Positions 56,869 to 64,000 of a stretch of DNA of 64,000 nt are shown piece after piece (positions within the stretch are counted from its first letter, which is position 1; each line of letters starts with the position of its first letter). The position numbers and the translations under genes are program-made. The DNA is from Phenylobacterium sp. RIFCSPHIGHO2_01_FULL_69_31 (GTDB lineage: Bacteria; Pseudomonadota; Alphaproteobacteria; Caulobacterales; Caulobacteraceae): NCBI RefSeq assembly GCF_001824475.1, contig NZ_MHXN01000006.1:62001-126000 (forward strand). Reading direction: 5' to 3'. Below the pieces are notes generated by a model. That model saw only the letters and a program-made list of their open reading frames with translations, was not told the origin of the DNA and made no database searches.

Positions 56869-59256
56869 ATGCGTATGGGTTTGAAGGCGCAGCTTTGCGC
56901 CACGGCGGCGCTTTGCCTGATGGTCGGGAGCACGGCGCGGGCCGCCGAAGCCGACACGGTCGACGAGGTCGTCGTGACCGGCACCCGCGACGCCGGCCGC
57001 ACCGCCTTCACCACCCTGGTCCCGGTCGACGTGCTGACCGCGGAATCGATCCAGGCCTCGGCCACCAGCCAGCTGGGCGAGAACCTGGCCCAGCAGATTC
57101 CGTCTTTCATCGTCCAGAAGCTGCCGACCTCCGACGGCCTGCAGTTCGTGCGGCCGGCCACGCTGCGCAACCTGTCGCCAGACCAGACCCTGGTGCTGGT
57201 GAACGGAAAACGCTTCCACCGCTCGGCCTTCCTCGGCTCGCGCGGGGCGCAGGGGCCGGACCTGGCCCAGATCCCGAGCTTTGCGGTGGGCCGGATGGAG
57301 GTGCTGCGCGACGGCGCCTCCGCCCAGTACGGATCGGACGCCATCGCCGGGGTGATCAACATCCTGCTGGATGACAAGCCGGGGTTCGCCGGCTTCGGCC
57401 AGGCCGGCCAGTTCTACGAGGGCGACGGCACGACCGTCCGCCTGGGCGCCAAGGCCGGCGCCGCCATCGGCGAGGGCGGGTACGTCAACGCGACCTTCGA
57501 ATGGGCCGACGCCGAGCTGACCTCGCGCAGCCGCCAGCGGCCCGACGCCATCGCCTTCCAGCAGGCCAATCCCGGCGTCGTCCTGGACAACCCGGTGCAG
57601 CGCTGGGGCAATCCCGACCTCGAGACCTTCCAGGGCGCGGTGAACGCCGCCCTCCCGCTCGGGACCGTGGCCGAGGCCTACGCCTTCGGGACCTACACGA
57701 AGTCGGACGGGATCAACGACATCAACTGGCGCAACCCGTCCGCCAACCCGGCGATCTTCAACGTCACCGCGGCGTTCCCAGGCTTCAACCTGCGCTCGAT
57801 CTATCCGGGCGGCTTCACCCCCCGCGAAGGCATCCACGCCCGCGATGTCCAGGCCGTGGCGGGTGTGCGCCACGCCGACGACGAGCGGTTCACCTGGGAC
57901 CTCAGCGCCTCGTACGGCCGCAACGCCAGCCGGTTCTTCCTGAAGGACTCGATCAACGCCTCGCTGGGCCCGCAGAGCCCCTTCGACTTCGACCTGGGCC
58001 GGCTGCTGCAGACGGAGGTGAACCTGAACGCCGACGGGGTCTATCGCCTGCCGATCCAGGGTCTGGCCGAGCCGCTCAACATCGCGTTCGGGGCCGAGCA
58101 CCGCACCGAGACCTATGAGATCGAGACCGGCGATCCGGCTTCCTACGCGGTCGGCCCCGGCGCCAACTTCGGCCTCGCCCCCAATTCGAACGGCTTCCCG
58201 GGCTTCAGCCCGCAGCAGGCGGGCGAGTGGGACCAGAAGAGCTATGCCGGCTATGTCGACCTCGAAGCCCAGGTCACGGACCGCTGGAGCCTCGGCGGCG
58301 CGCTGCGCTACGAGGACTTCTCCGAGTTCGGCGACACGCTCAACTTCAAGGCCGCCAGCCGGTTCGAGGTGACGACCGGCCTGGCCGTGCGCGCCTCCTA
58401 TTCCACCGGCTTCCGCGCGCCCACGCCGGGCCAGCTGAACTCCACCAGCACGTCGCAGGGCCTCGACACGGTCACCCTGCAGCTCTTCCAGTCCGGACGC
58501 CTGTCGCCCACCAACCCGGTGGCCGTGTTCCTGGGGGCCAAGCCGCTGGAGCCGGAGGAATCGAAGACGATCACCGCCGGCGTGATCTGGCGCACCGACC
58601 TGGGCCTGGCCGGCTCGATCGACGCCTACCAGATCGACGTCGACCAGCGCTTCAGCACCTCGGCCACGGTCACCGTCACGCCGGCGATCCGGGCGCAACT
58701 CGTGGCCCTGGGCGTGCCCGGCGCCTCGGCCTTCACCTCGATCAACTGGTTCACCAACGATTTCGACACCCGCACTCGCGGCGTGGATGTGGTCGTCACC
58801 TACGCCCGCGACGTGGGCCCGGGCCGGCTGAACCTGATGGGCGCTTACAACTACAACAAGACGGAGGTGCGATCGGGCGCGCTCGGCCGCAACGCCACCC
58901 AGCAGCTGCTGTTCGAACAATCGCGGCCCAAGAACAACCTGACCGGCTCGGCCACCTACAAATGGGGCTCGTTCGAACTGCTGGGCCGCGTCCGGTACTA
59001 CGGCAAGTGGACCGACAGCACCGGCAACGCCACCGGCGACATCTTCCAGGACTTCGGTGCGGTGACGTTCTTCGACGTGTCGGCGACTTATCGGGTGAAC
59101 GACAACGTCTCGCTGCGGCTGGGCGCCGAGAACGTCTTCGACAAGTACCCGGACGAGGCCGTCTTCCAGGCCAGCCGCGGCCTCGTCTATTCGCGGAACG
59201 CCCCCTACGACACCAACGGCGGCCAGTACTACGCCCGGGTGGACGTTCGCTTCTGA
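56869..59256 (+). CDS. TonB-dependent outer-membrane receptor
   Basis: 795 aa from ATG 56869; TTG 56863 is too close to GAAGAGGGG. A signal peptide (to about residue 26) is followed by the TonB box VDEVVVTGTR. The plug carries RNLSPDQTLVLVNGKRFHRS and GASAQYGSDAIAGVINI, and the barrel ends RVDVRF with terminal Phe. The SAQYGSDAIAGVIN plug is of the kind linked to carbohydrate or peptide-like substrates in Caulobacterales and sphingomonads. Substrate unknown; no transporter is adjacent. Confidence 0.95.
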   Translation: MRMGLKAQLCATAALCLMVGSTARAAEADTVDEVVVTGTRDAGRTAFTTLVPVDVLTAESIQASATSQLGENLAQQIPSFIVQKLPTSDGLQFVRPATLRNLSPDQTLVLVNGKRFHRSAFLGSRGAQGPDLAQIPSFAVGRMEVLRDGASAQYGSDAIAGVINILLDDKPGFAGFGQAGQFYEGDGTTVRLGAKAGAAIGEGGYVNATFEWADAELTSRSRQRPDAIAFQQANPGVVLDNPVQRWGNPDLETFQGAVNAALPLGTVAEAYAFGTYTKSDGINDINWRNPSANPAIFNVTAAFPGFNLRSIYPGGFTPREGIHARDVQAVAGVRHADDERFTWDLSASYGRNASRFFLKDSINASLGPQSPFDFDLGRLLQTEVNLNADGVYRLPIQGLAEPLNIAFGAEHRTETYEIETGDPASYAVGPGANFGLAPNSNGFPGFSPQQAGEWDQKSYAGYVDLEAQVTDRWSLGGALRYEDFSEFGDTLNFKAASRFEVTTGLAVRASYSTGFRAPTPGQLNSTSTSQGLDTVTLQLFQSGRLSPTNPVAVFLGAKPLEPEESKTITAGVIWRTDLGLAGSIDAYQIDVDQRFSTSATVTVTPAIRAQLVALGVPGASAFTSINWFTNDFDTRTRGVDVVVTYARDVGPGRLNLMGAYNYNKTEVRSGALGRNATQQLLFEQSRPKNNLTGSATYKWGSFELLGRVRYYGKWTDSTGNATGDIFQDFGAVTFFDVSATYRVNDNVSLRLGAENVFDKYPDEAVFQASRGLVYSRNAPYDTNGGQYYARVDVRF

Positions 59257-59296
59257 GGCGACCCGGGACCACGTCCCGCCCCGCATCTCCGCCGGG

Positions 59297-59339
59297 AGGG
59301 CGGCCCCTAGAGCGCGGCGTTAGCGCACAGGGCCGCCCT
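59297..59339 (+). terminator. hairpin after the TonB receptor gene
   Basis: AGGGCGGCCC (59297-59306) pairs perfectly with GGGCCGCCCT (59330-59339). A nested GCGC/GCGC stem lies inside. It is 40 bp past the stop and is followed by the moderately T-rich GCCGTTTGG. Confidence 0.55.
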
Positions 59340-59399
59340 GCCGTTTGGAATTTCAGCGTTATCGCGGCAGACTAGCGCCCGAACAGGGGCGGAGCGCGG

Positions 59400-60779
59400 G
59401 TGATCAACGACCGGCATCTCGACCGGCCGACCGTCGATACGGGGGAGGGCTTGCTCGGTCCCCTGCTCGAGGCGACGGGGATCATGGCCGGCGTTCTGGA
59501 GCTGCGCGAGAACGACTTCGCCTATGTCCTGGCCAACCGGAACCTCGCCGGGTTGTTCGGCCTCACGCCGGACGAGATCGTCGGGAAGACGGGGCGGGAC
59601 CTGGGGCTCGGCGCCAAGGAGCTAAGGGCGGGGTTGCGGACCCTGCGCGAGACGCTGAAGGACGGTCAGATCTCGCATTTCGAACACCCGCGCATGATCG
59701 CCGGCCAGAAGGCCTGGTTCTATGTGACCATCGCGCCCATCCTGGCGGGCAGGAGGGTCTCCTTCGTCTCCGTGGACATCACGGCGAGGAAACTGGCGGA
59801 GCTCGAAGCGGAACGCGAGCGGGCTCGCCTGGCCATGGCGCTGGAGGCGACGGCGCTGGGCCTTTGGGAGTACAACCTCCAGACGCTCGAGGCGTCCTGG
59901 GACGACCGCACGCTCGCCTTCTATGGCCTGGCGCCCGGCGAAAAGCCCAGCTTCAAGCTCTACCGCGAACGCCTGCACCCCGAGGACCGGGAGCGCACGA
60001 TCGCTGCCTACGACGCGGCCATCGCCGGGGCGAACGGGGGCAAGTTCCTGATCGAGCATCGCCTGACCGGGCCGGACGGGACCGTCCGCTGGCTCCGCAA
60101 CATGGGGCAGGTGGTGTTCCGCAGGGACGGCACGGCGGTGCGCATGCTGGGGACCGCGCTCGACATCACCGCCGAGGTGGAGGCGCAGGAGCGCCAGAAG
60201 CTGCTGATGGCCGAGCTGAACCACCGGGTGAAGAACAACCTGGCGACGGTGCAGTCGATCGCCGTCCAGACCGCGCGCCGGTCCGGCGACATGGCGCAGT
60301 TCCTCGACAAGTTCGAAGGGCGCCTCGGGGCGCTGGCGAGAACGCACGACGTGCTCACCCAGAATGCCTGGACGCAGGCCGGCCTCGCGGCCCTGCTGCA
60401 GCGCCAGCTGGTCAGCTTCGGCGAGCGGGTTCGCGTGGCTGGCCCGCCCGTCGAACTGCCCGCGCCTCAGGCGCTCGCGCTGGGTCTCATCGTCCACGAA
60501 CTCGCGACCAACGCCGCCAAGTACGGCGCCTTCCGTGGCGAGGGGACCGTCTCCGTGACCTGGACGGAGCCGGAGCCGGGTGTCGTGAGCCTGGTGTGGG
60601 AAGAGCGGGGCGCGGGGCCGACCGAGCCCGCCAAGACCGAGGGGTTTGGGATGCAGCTGATCCGCCGGCTGACGACCGGCGACCTGCGAGGCTCACACCG
60701 CATCGACCATCTGGCCGACGGCGTGAGGATCGAGATCGTCTTCCCCCTCGGCCGGCCGACGGGGCCGCTCAGCCCGTAG
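59400..60779 (+). CDS. HWE histidine kinase with two PAS domains
   Basis: 459 aa from GTG 59400 after GGGGCGGAG. PAS domains lie at about residues 20-130 and 140-265. The core has AELNHRVKNNLATVQS with His275, VHELATNAAKYGA, and VWEERGAGP for the WxE signature. It is soluble, with no adjacent receiver. Convergent with purU at a 12-bp gap. Confidence 0.92.
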   Translation: MINDRHLDRPTVDTGEGLLGPLLEATGIMAGVLELRENDFAYVLANRNLAGLFGLTPDEIVGKTGRDLGLGAKELRAGLRTLRETLKDGQISHFEHPRMIAGQKAWFYVTIAPILAGRRVSFVSVDITARKLAELEAERERARLAMALEATALGLWEYNLQTLEASWDDRTLAFYGLAPGEKPSFKLYRERLHPEDRERTIAAYDAAIAGANGGKFLIEHRLTGPDGTVRWLRNMGQVVFRRDGTAVRMLGTALDITAEVEAQERQKLLMAELNHRVKNNLATVQSIAVQTARRSGDMAQFLDKFEGRLGALARTHDVLTQNAWTQAGLAALLQRQLVSFGERVRVAGPPVELPAPQALALGLIVHELATNAAKYGAFRGEGTVSVTWTEPEPGVVSLVWEERGAGPTEPAKTEGFGMQLIRRLTTGDLRGSHRIDHLADGVRIEIVFPLGRPTGPLSP

Positions 60780-60791
60780 CGGCGGCGCGGG

Positions 60792-61634
60792 TCAGTCGGT
60801 GAAAACCACCGTCTTGCGTCCGTTGAGCAGCACGCGGTCTTCGATGTGCCACCGGACGGCGCGGGCCAGCACCCTGCGCTCGATATCGCGACCCTTGCGG
60901 ACGAGGTTGGCCGGCGTGTCGCGATGGCTGATGCGCTCGACGTCCTGCTCGATGATCGGGCCCTCGTCCAGGTCGGCTGTGACGTAGTGGGCGGTGGCGC
61001 CGATCACCTTCACGCCGCGCGCGTGGGCCTGGTGGTAAGGCCGCGCGCCCTTGAAGCCGGGCAGGAACGAGTGGTGGATATTGATGCAGCGGCCGGCGAG
61101 CTTGGCGGACAGGTCGTCGGACAACACCTGCATGTAGCGGGCGAGAACCACCAGCTCTGTGCCGGTCTCCTGGATCAGGCGCCAGAGGTCGGCCTCCTGC
61201 CGCGCCTTCGTCTCGGCCGTCACCGGCAAGTGGCGGAACGCGATGCCCTGCAGGTCGGTGTGGGGGAAGGTGGACGCCGGGTGGTTCGAGACCACGGCGG
61301 TGATGTCCATGGGAAGCTCGCCCTGGCGCCAGCGCCAGATGAGGTCGGCCAGGCAGTGGTCGGTCTGCGAGGCCAGGATCATCACCCGCCGGCGCTCCTT
61401 GCGGCCACGCAGCGCCCAGGTCATGGCGTATTCCGCCGCCAGAGGTTCGAACGCGGCGCGCCACGCCTCGGCGGCGCTGTCGCCCGGATCGAAGACCACG
61501 CGCATGAAGAAGCGGCCGGTTTCCTGGTCGTCGTACTGCTGGGCGTCCAGGATATTCGCGCCGCGTTCGAACAGCAGGGCCGACACGCGGGCCACGATGC
61601 CGGGGCGGTCGTCGCAGGAGAGGGTGAGGATCAT
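60792..61634 (-). CDS. purU: formyltetrahydrofolate deformylase
   Basis: 280 aa. An N-terminal ACT domain ([19 protein letters not shown]) precedes a formyltransferase-like domain. Catalytic Asn-His are in [16 protein letters not shown], with Asp in [13 protein letters not shown]. It hydrolyses 10-formyl-tetrahydrofolate to formate and tetrahydrofolate, balancing one-carbon pools for purine synthesis. Length and motif order are normal. Confidence 0.95.
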   Translation of the reverse strand: MILTLSCDDRPGIVARVSALLFERGANILDAQQYDDQETGRFFMRVVFDPGDSAAEAWRAAFEPLAAEYAMTWALRGRKERRRVMILASQTDHCLADLIWRWRQGELPMDITAVVSNHPASTFPHTDLQGIAFRHLPVTAETKARQEADLWRLIQETGTELVVLARYMQVLSDDLSAKLAGRCINIHHSFLPGFKGARPYHQAHARGVKVIGATAHYVTADLDEGPIIEQDVERISHRDTPANLVRKGRDIERRVLARAVRWHIEDRVLLNGRKTVVFTD

Positions 61635-61709
61635 CGCGGCGCAGGGCTTGCCGCCCGCGGGCTACAAGGTCAAGGCTGTGCTGTCGGGGAACGATGAGGA
61701 GTTCAGGTC

Positions 61710-62258
61710 ATGCGGTCGGTCACTTACCTGGCCATCGGCGCCATTCTGGCGCCCGCGCCGGCGCTTGCTCCCTCAGTGGCTCACGCCCAGGGCGGCGGTC
61801 CCGTGGACGCCTGCAGCCGCGAGATCAGCTACGAGGTGCAGGACCGCTATCCCCAGGCGCGCGGGGTGCGGATCACCTCCTCGAGCGTCAGCGATGGGCC
61901 GCGGAACCAGGCGCGGGTCACCGGCAAGGGAGAGTTCGACGACCGCAACGGCGGCGAAGCCCGCTTCAGCTTCGGCTGCACCTACAACTATCGCACCGGG
62001 CGCACCTCGGACCTGGATGTCGGCGAGCTGTCGCACAAGAACAAGGACAACACCGCTGCGATCGCGGGCCTCGTCCTGGGCGCCATCGTTGTCGGCGCGC
62101 TCGTGGCCGGCTCGAAGGACAAGCACCGCGACGACGACTGGGACCGCCACGAGGTGTGGAGCCCAGCCGACGGCGTCCGGTGCGTCGCCCGGGAGCGGGC
62201 CTGCTACAAGAAGGGCCGCTACTCCGAGAAGTGGACCTCGCGGATCTTCTATCGTTGA
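61710..62258 (+). CDS. exported protein with glycine-zipper-like helix
   Basis: 182 aa, ATG 61710 after GATGAGGAG. A signal peptide ends near AHAQ (residue 27). A domain with two Cys (DACSREISYEVQDRYPQ to FGCTYNYRTG) is followed by a small-residue hydrophobic helix (AAIAGLVLGAIVVGALVAG). The C-terminal basic region has CVARERACYKKGRYSEKW. Unknown function; resembles other periplasmic helix-bearing proteins in this window. Confidence 0.8.
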   Translation: MRSVTYLAIGAILAPAPALAPSVAHAQGGGPVDACSREISYEVQDRYPQARGVRITSSSVSDGPRNQARVTGKGEFDDRNGGEARFSFGCTYNYRTGRTSDLDVGELSHKNKDNTAAIAGLVLGAIVVGALVAGSKDKHRDDDWDRHEVWSPADGVRCVARERACYKKGRYSEKWTSRIFYR

Positions 62259-62262
62259 GGCA

Positions 62263-62943
62263 TCAGAGGCTGGGGCGGGGCGTCTCGGCCGCGCCGCCCG
62301 GGGCGACGCCTTCGGCCGCCGGGTAACGGAAGCCCTCGCCCGCGCCGTCGGCCGAAGCGAGCTGGGCCGCCGCGAAGTCCCAGTTGGCGACGTTGTCGAA
62401 CCACCGCTCCAGGAACGCCTTCCGGTCGTTCTTGTAGTCCAGGTAGTAGGCGTGCTCCCACAGGTCGCACACCAGCAACGGAAAGACCCCGTCGCGCACC
62501 AGGGTGTCGTCGGCGTCGTGGGTGGAGATCACCTTCAGGCCGTCGCCGCCGGTGACGATCCAGACCCAGCCCGAGGCGAAATGGTTCACGCCCTCGTCGA
62601 CGAACGCCTGCTTCAGGGCGTCCAGGTCGTCGAACGCGGCGTCGATCGCCCTCAGCAGGTCGCCCGAGGGCGCCGCGCCGCCGGGCGGGCGCATGCATTC
62701 CCAGAAGAAGGCGTGGTTCCAGGCCTGGGCGGCGTTGTTGAACAGCTTCTTGTCGCCCCGGCGGCTGGCTTCGCGCACGACCTCTTCCAGGGGGCGGCCG
62801 GCCAGCCCGGCCTTGGCGGCCAGGTCGTTGGTCTTCTCGACGTAGGTCTTGTGATGCTTGCCGTGGTGGGTGCGCAGCGTGTCGGCGGAGACGAACGGGC
62901 TCAGCGCGTCGTGGTCATAGGGAAGCTCTGGCAGGACGTACAT
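62263..62943 (-). CDS. sodB: iron-type superoxide dismutase
   Basis: 226 aa. All metal ligands align with E. coli SodB: His26 (THHGKHH), His77 (WNHAFFWECM), Asp160 and His164 (VCDLWEHAYYLDY), with the gateway Tyr34. The AQAWNHAFFW context points to the iron form. It detoxifies superoxide in the cytosol. A C-terminal extension of about 25 residues (Gly/Pro/Ala-rich) is longer than in E. coli. A candidate stress promoter lies upstream. Confidence 0.94.
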   Translation of the reverse strand: MYVLPELPYDHDALSPFVSADTLRTHHGKHHKTYVEKTNDLAAKAGLAGRPLEEVVREASRRGDKKLFNNAAQAWNHAFFWECMRPPGGAAPSGDLLRAIDAAFDDLDALKQAFVDEGVNHFASGWVWIVTGGDGLKVISTHDADDTLVRDGVFPLLVCDLWEHAYYLDYKNDRKAFLERWFDNVANWDFAAAQLASADGAGEGFRYPAAEGVAPGGAAETPRPSL

Positions 62944-62983
62944 GGGCGGCCTCGCGGATTAGGGATGATGGGGTCGATGGCTC

Positions 62984-63008
62984 AACCCTTGGCGCGGCAA
63001 GGCGTTCC
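62984..63008 (-). promoter_or_regulatory. EcfG-like promoter candidate upstream of sodB
   Basis: On the minus strand GGAAC (63008-63004) is followed by 16 bp and GGTT (62987-62984), one base off the CGTT consensus. The position is about 40 bp before the sodB start. Weaker than the motif at 35069. Confidence 0.4.
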
Positions 63009-63047
63009 AGCCCAGCCGCTCCCACACCCGCAAGACGCCCGCGGACC

Positions 63048-63830
63048 TCAGGCGGCGGTCAGGCGCCACTCGCCAGAGCTGTCGCGGCACGCGTTGAACC
63101 GTTCGCGATAGGTGGGCTGACCACGCTCGTTGACGGTCTGCTCGACGAGGCGGCACCCGCCATCGCCGCCGCCGCCGACCGGCTGGACGACCGAGCGGGC
63201 GACGTAGCCCTGGATGAAGCCGTCTTCGACGACCGCCAGCCAGCCTCCCGCGACCGCGCCCGCCACCTCGAAGGTCTCGTTCGGCTGCAGACGATCCACA
63301 ACCGGCGCCGAGGTGTTCGGGGCCGCCCGCATATTGACGCGGCCGGAGCCCGCGTAGGCGCCGCCCGCCGTGCTCACGCGGCTGGCCGCCGTGACGCCCT
63401 GGGCGTAGCGCCAGCGGCCGGTGTAGCTGGTCCCGCCGGTCCCGCTGCCCGAGGAGGGGCCGAGCACCGAGATGCGGCCGCTGGCGCCCGTCTGCGGGTC
63501 GGACCAGCTCTGGGTCTTGCCGGTCTCCAGGGCGCGCTGGAAGGCCACGCGCGCGTCCTGCTGGGCCTTGCGGTCCATGCGGCAGCCAATGTTGTTGCCG
63601 ATCGCCGCGCCCAGGCCCGCGCCGATCACCGCTCCCAGGGTCCGCTCGTTCTTGCTGACCTGGCTGCCCGCCAAGGCGCCGACCAGTCCGCCGACAACGG
63701 CGCCGGTGGTGTTGGAAGACCCCTGGGCATCGCAGGAGAAAAGCGAGCCCAATCCCTGGGCGCTCGCAGCCCCGGGCGTGGCGGCGCCGATGGCGAGGGC
63801 CATGGCGGCGGCGAAAGCGAGTCTGGTCAT
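63048..63830 (-). CDS. exported glycine-zipper and SH3-domain protein
   Basis: 260 aa from ATG 63830 (GGGAGAACG upstream); the frame before it is not protein-like. A signal peptide (to about residue 25) is followed by a glycine-zipper 2TM-like region (VVGGLVGALAGSQV and LGAVIGAGLGAAIGNNIGC; about 44-82). A bacterial SH3 domain follows (NMRAAPNTSAPVV, WLAVVEDGFIQGYV; about 165-215). The C-terminal segment has YRERFNACRDSSGEW. It is similar to 17-kDa surface-antigen-type outer-membrane proteins and likely interacts with peptidoglycan. Confidence 0.85.
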   Translation of the reverse strand: MTRLAFAAAMALAIGAATPGAASAQGLGSLFSCDAQGSSNTTGAVVGGLVGALAGSQVSKNERTLGAVIGAGLGAAIGNNIGCRMDRKAQQDARVAFQRALETGKTQSWSDPQTGASGRISVLGPSSGSGTGGTSYTGRWRYAQGVTAASRVSTAGGAYAGSGRVNMRAAPNTSAPVVDRLQPNETFEVAGAVAGGWLAVVEDGFIQGYVARSVVQPVGGGGDGGCRLVEQTVNERGQPTYRERFNACRDSSGEWRLTAA

Positions 63831-64000
63831 GGGCGTTCTCCCGAGAGTCGAGGCCGCATCATGCGCTGCTCGTGAGCCCAAGGCCACGGTTAGTCGGGTC
63901 TGCGGCGCGACGCCTGTACCGCGGACGCTGACGTCGCAAAGCGGCGCGGCGACCTGACCGATCGCGGCTGGACGCTAGCGGTCCGCCTGTGGCAAGCCAG

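Noticed and set aside
56809..59286. 825-codon open frame antisense to the second TonB receptor
   Set aside because: Low-complexity Gly/Val/Arg translation opposite a complete receptor gene; codon-bias artefact.
63831..64000. Possible partial gene at the right edge
   Set aside because: No frame with a ribosome-binding site or protein-like composition; treated as upstream region of the SH3/glycine-zipper gene.

Overview
The window is high-GC, densely coded alphaproteobacterial chromosome, most likely from Caulobacteraceae (a Phenylobacterium- or Caulobacter-like organism; this is inference). Support comes from four HWE-family histidine kinases, two large TonB-dependent receptors, a bdhA-patatin (polyhydroxybutyrate-type) pair, the map-sfsA neighbourhood, a CsoR-regulated copper ATPase, a DUF4142 lipoprotein behind an exact EcfG-type general-stress promoter motif, and a PEPxxWA-CTERM protein. 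I see no rRNA, tRNA, CRISPR array, integrase or insertion sequence. Nothing marks a large island, so this looks like core or near-core chromosome with lineage-specific genes.

Layout. 1-6.2 kb: a truncated OmpA-type lipoprotein, a DUF2189 membrane protein, an HtrA-like lipoprotein protease, a YciI/DGPF protein overlapping an ECF42-type sigma factor, and an exported protein of unknown function. 6.3-12.6 kb: a three-PAS hybrid kinase, two divergent HWE kinases and an unknown protein. 12.8-15.7 kb: envelope genes (SPOR protein, small membrane protein, a spanin-like pair, an exported intradiol dioxygenase). 15.9-24.1 kb: a TonB receptor, a DUF2157/GDYXXLXY pair, a serine hydrolase coupled to a paralogue of the exported protein, and DctA. 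24.1-31.8 kb: copper ATPase and CsoR divergent across a dyad-rich operator, an envelope operon (DUF3618, holin-like, helical protein), an M28 peptidase, and an EthD protein with an apparent 5' frameshift.

31.9-41.4 kb: an HWE kinase, a possible structured RNA, an orphan receiver, DUF4142, a GH84 glycosidase overlapping a Tat-exported aspartic protease, a saccharopine-dehydrogenase-like enzyme, bdhA-patatin and RadC. 41.3-49.9 kb: an ABC permease fused to an M1 aminopeptidase plus its ATPase, a PEP-CTERM protein, Map, SfsA and a CinA-type protein. 50.2-56.8 kb: an RND efflux pair, then SDR and enoyl-CoA hydratase genes. 56.9-63.8 kb: a second TonB receptor, a fourth HWE kinase, PurU, Fe-superoxide dismutase and an SH3/glycine-zipper protein.

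Themes: orphan HWE signalling that may feed general-stress control (the PhyR/NepR/EcfG core is not in the window), cell-envelope maintenance, and outer-membrane uptake or efflux. The least explained items are the ABC/M1 fusion, the two paralogous exported proteins, the spanin-like pair, the GH84-protease operon and the three-arm inverted-repeat element at 33.44-33.54 kb.
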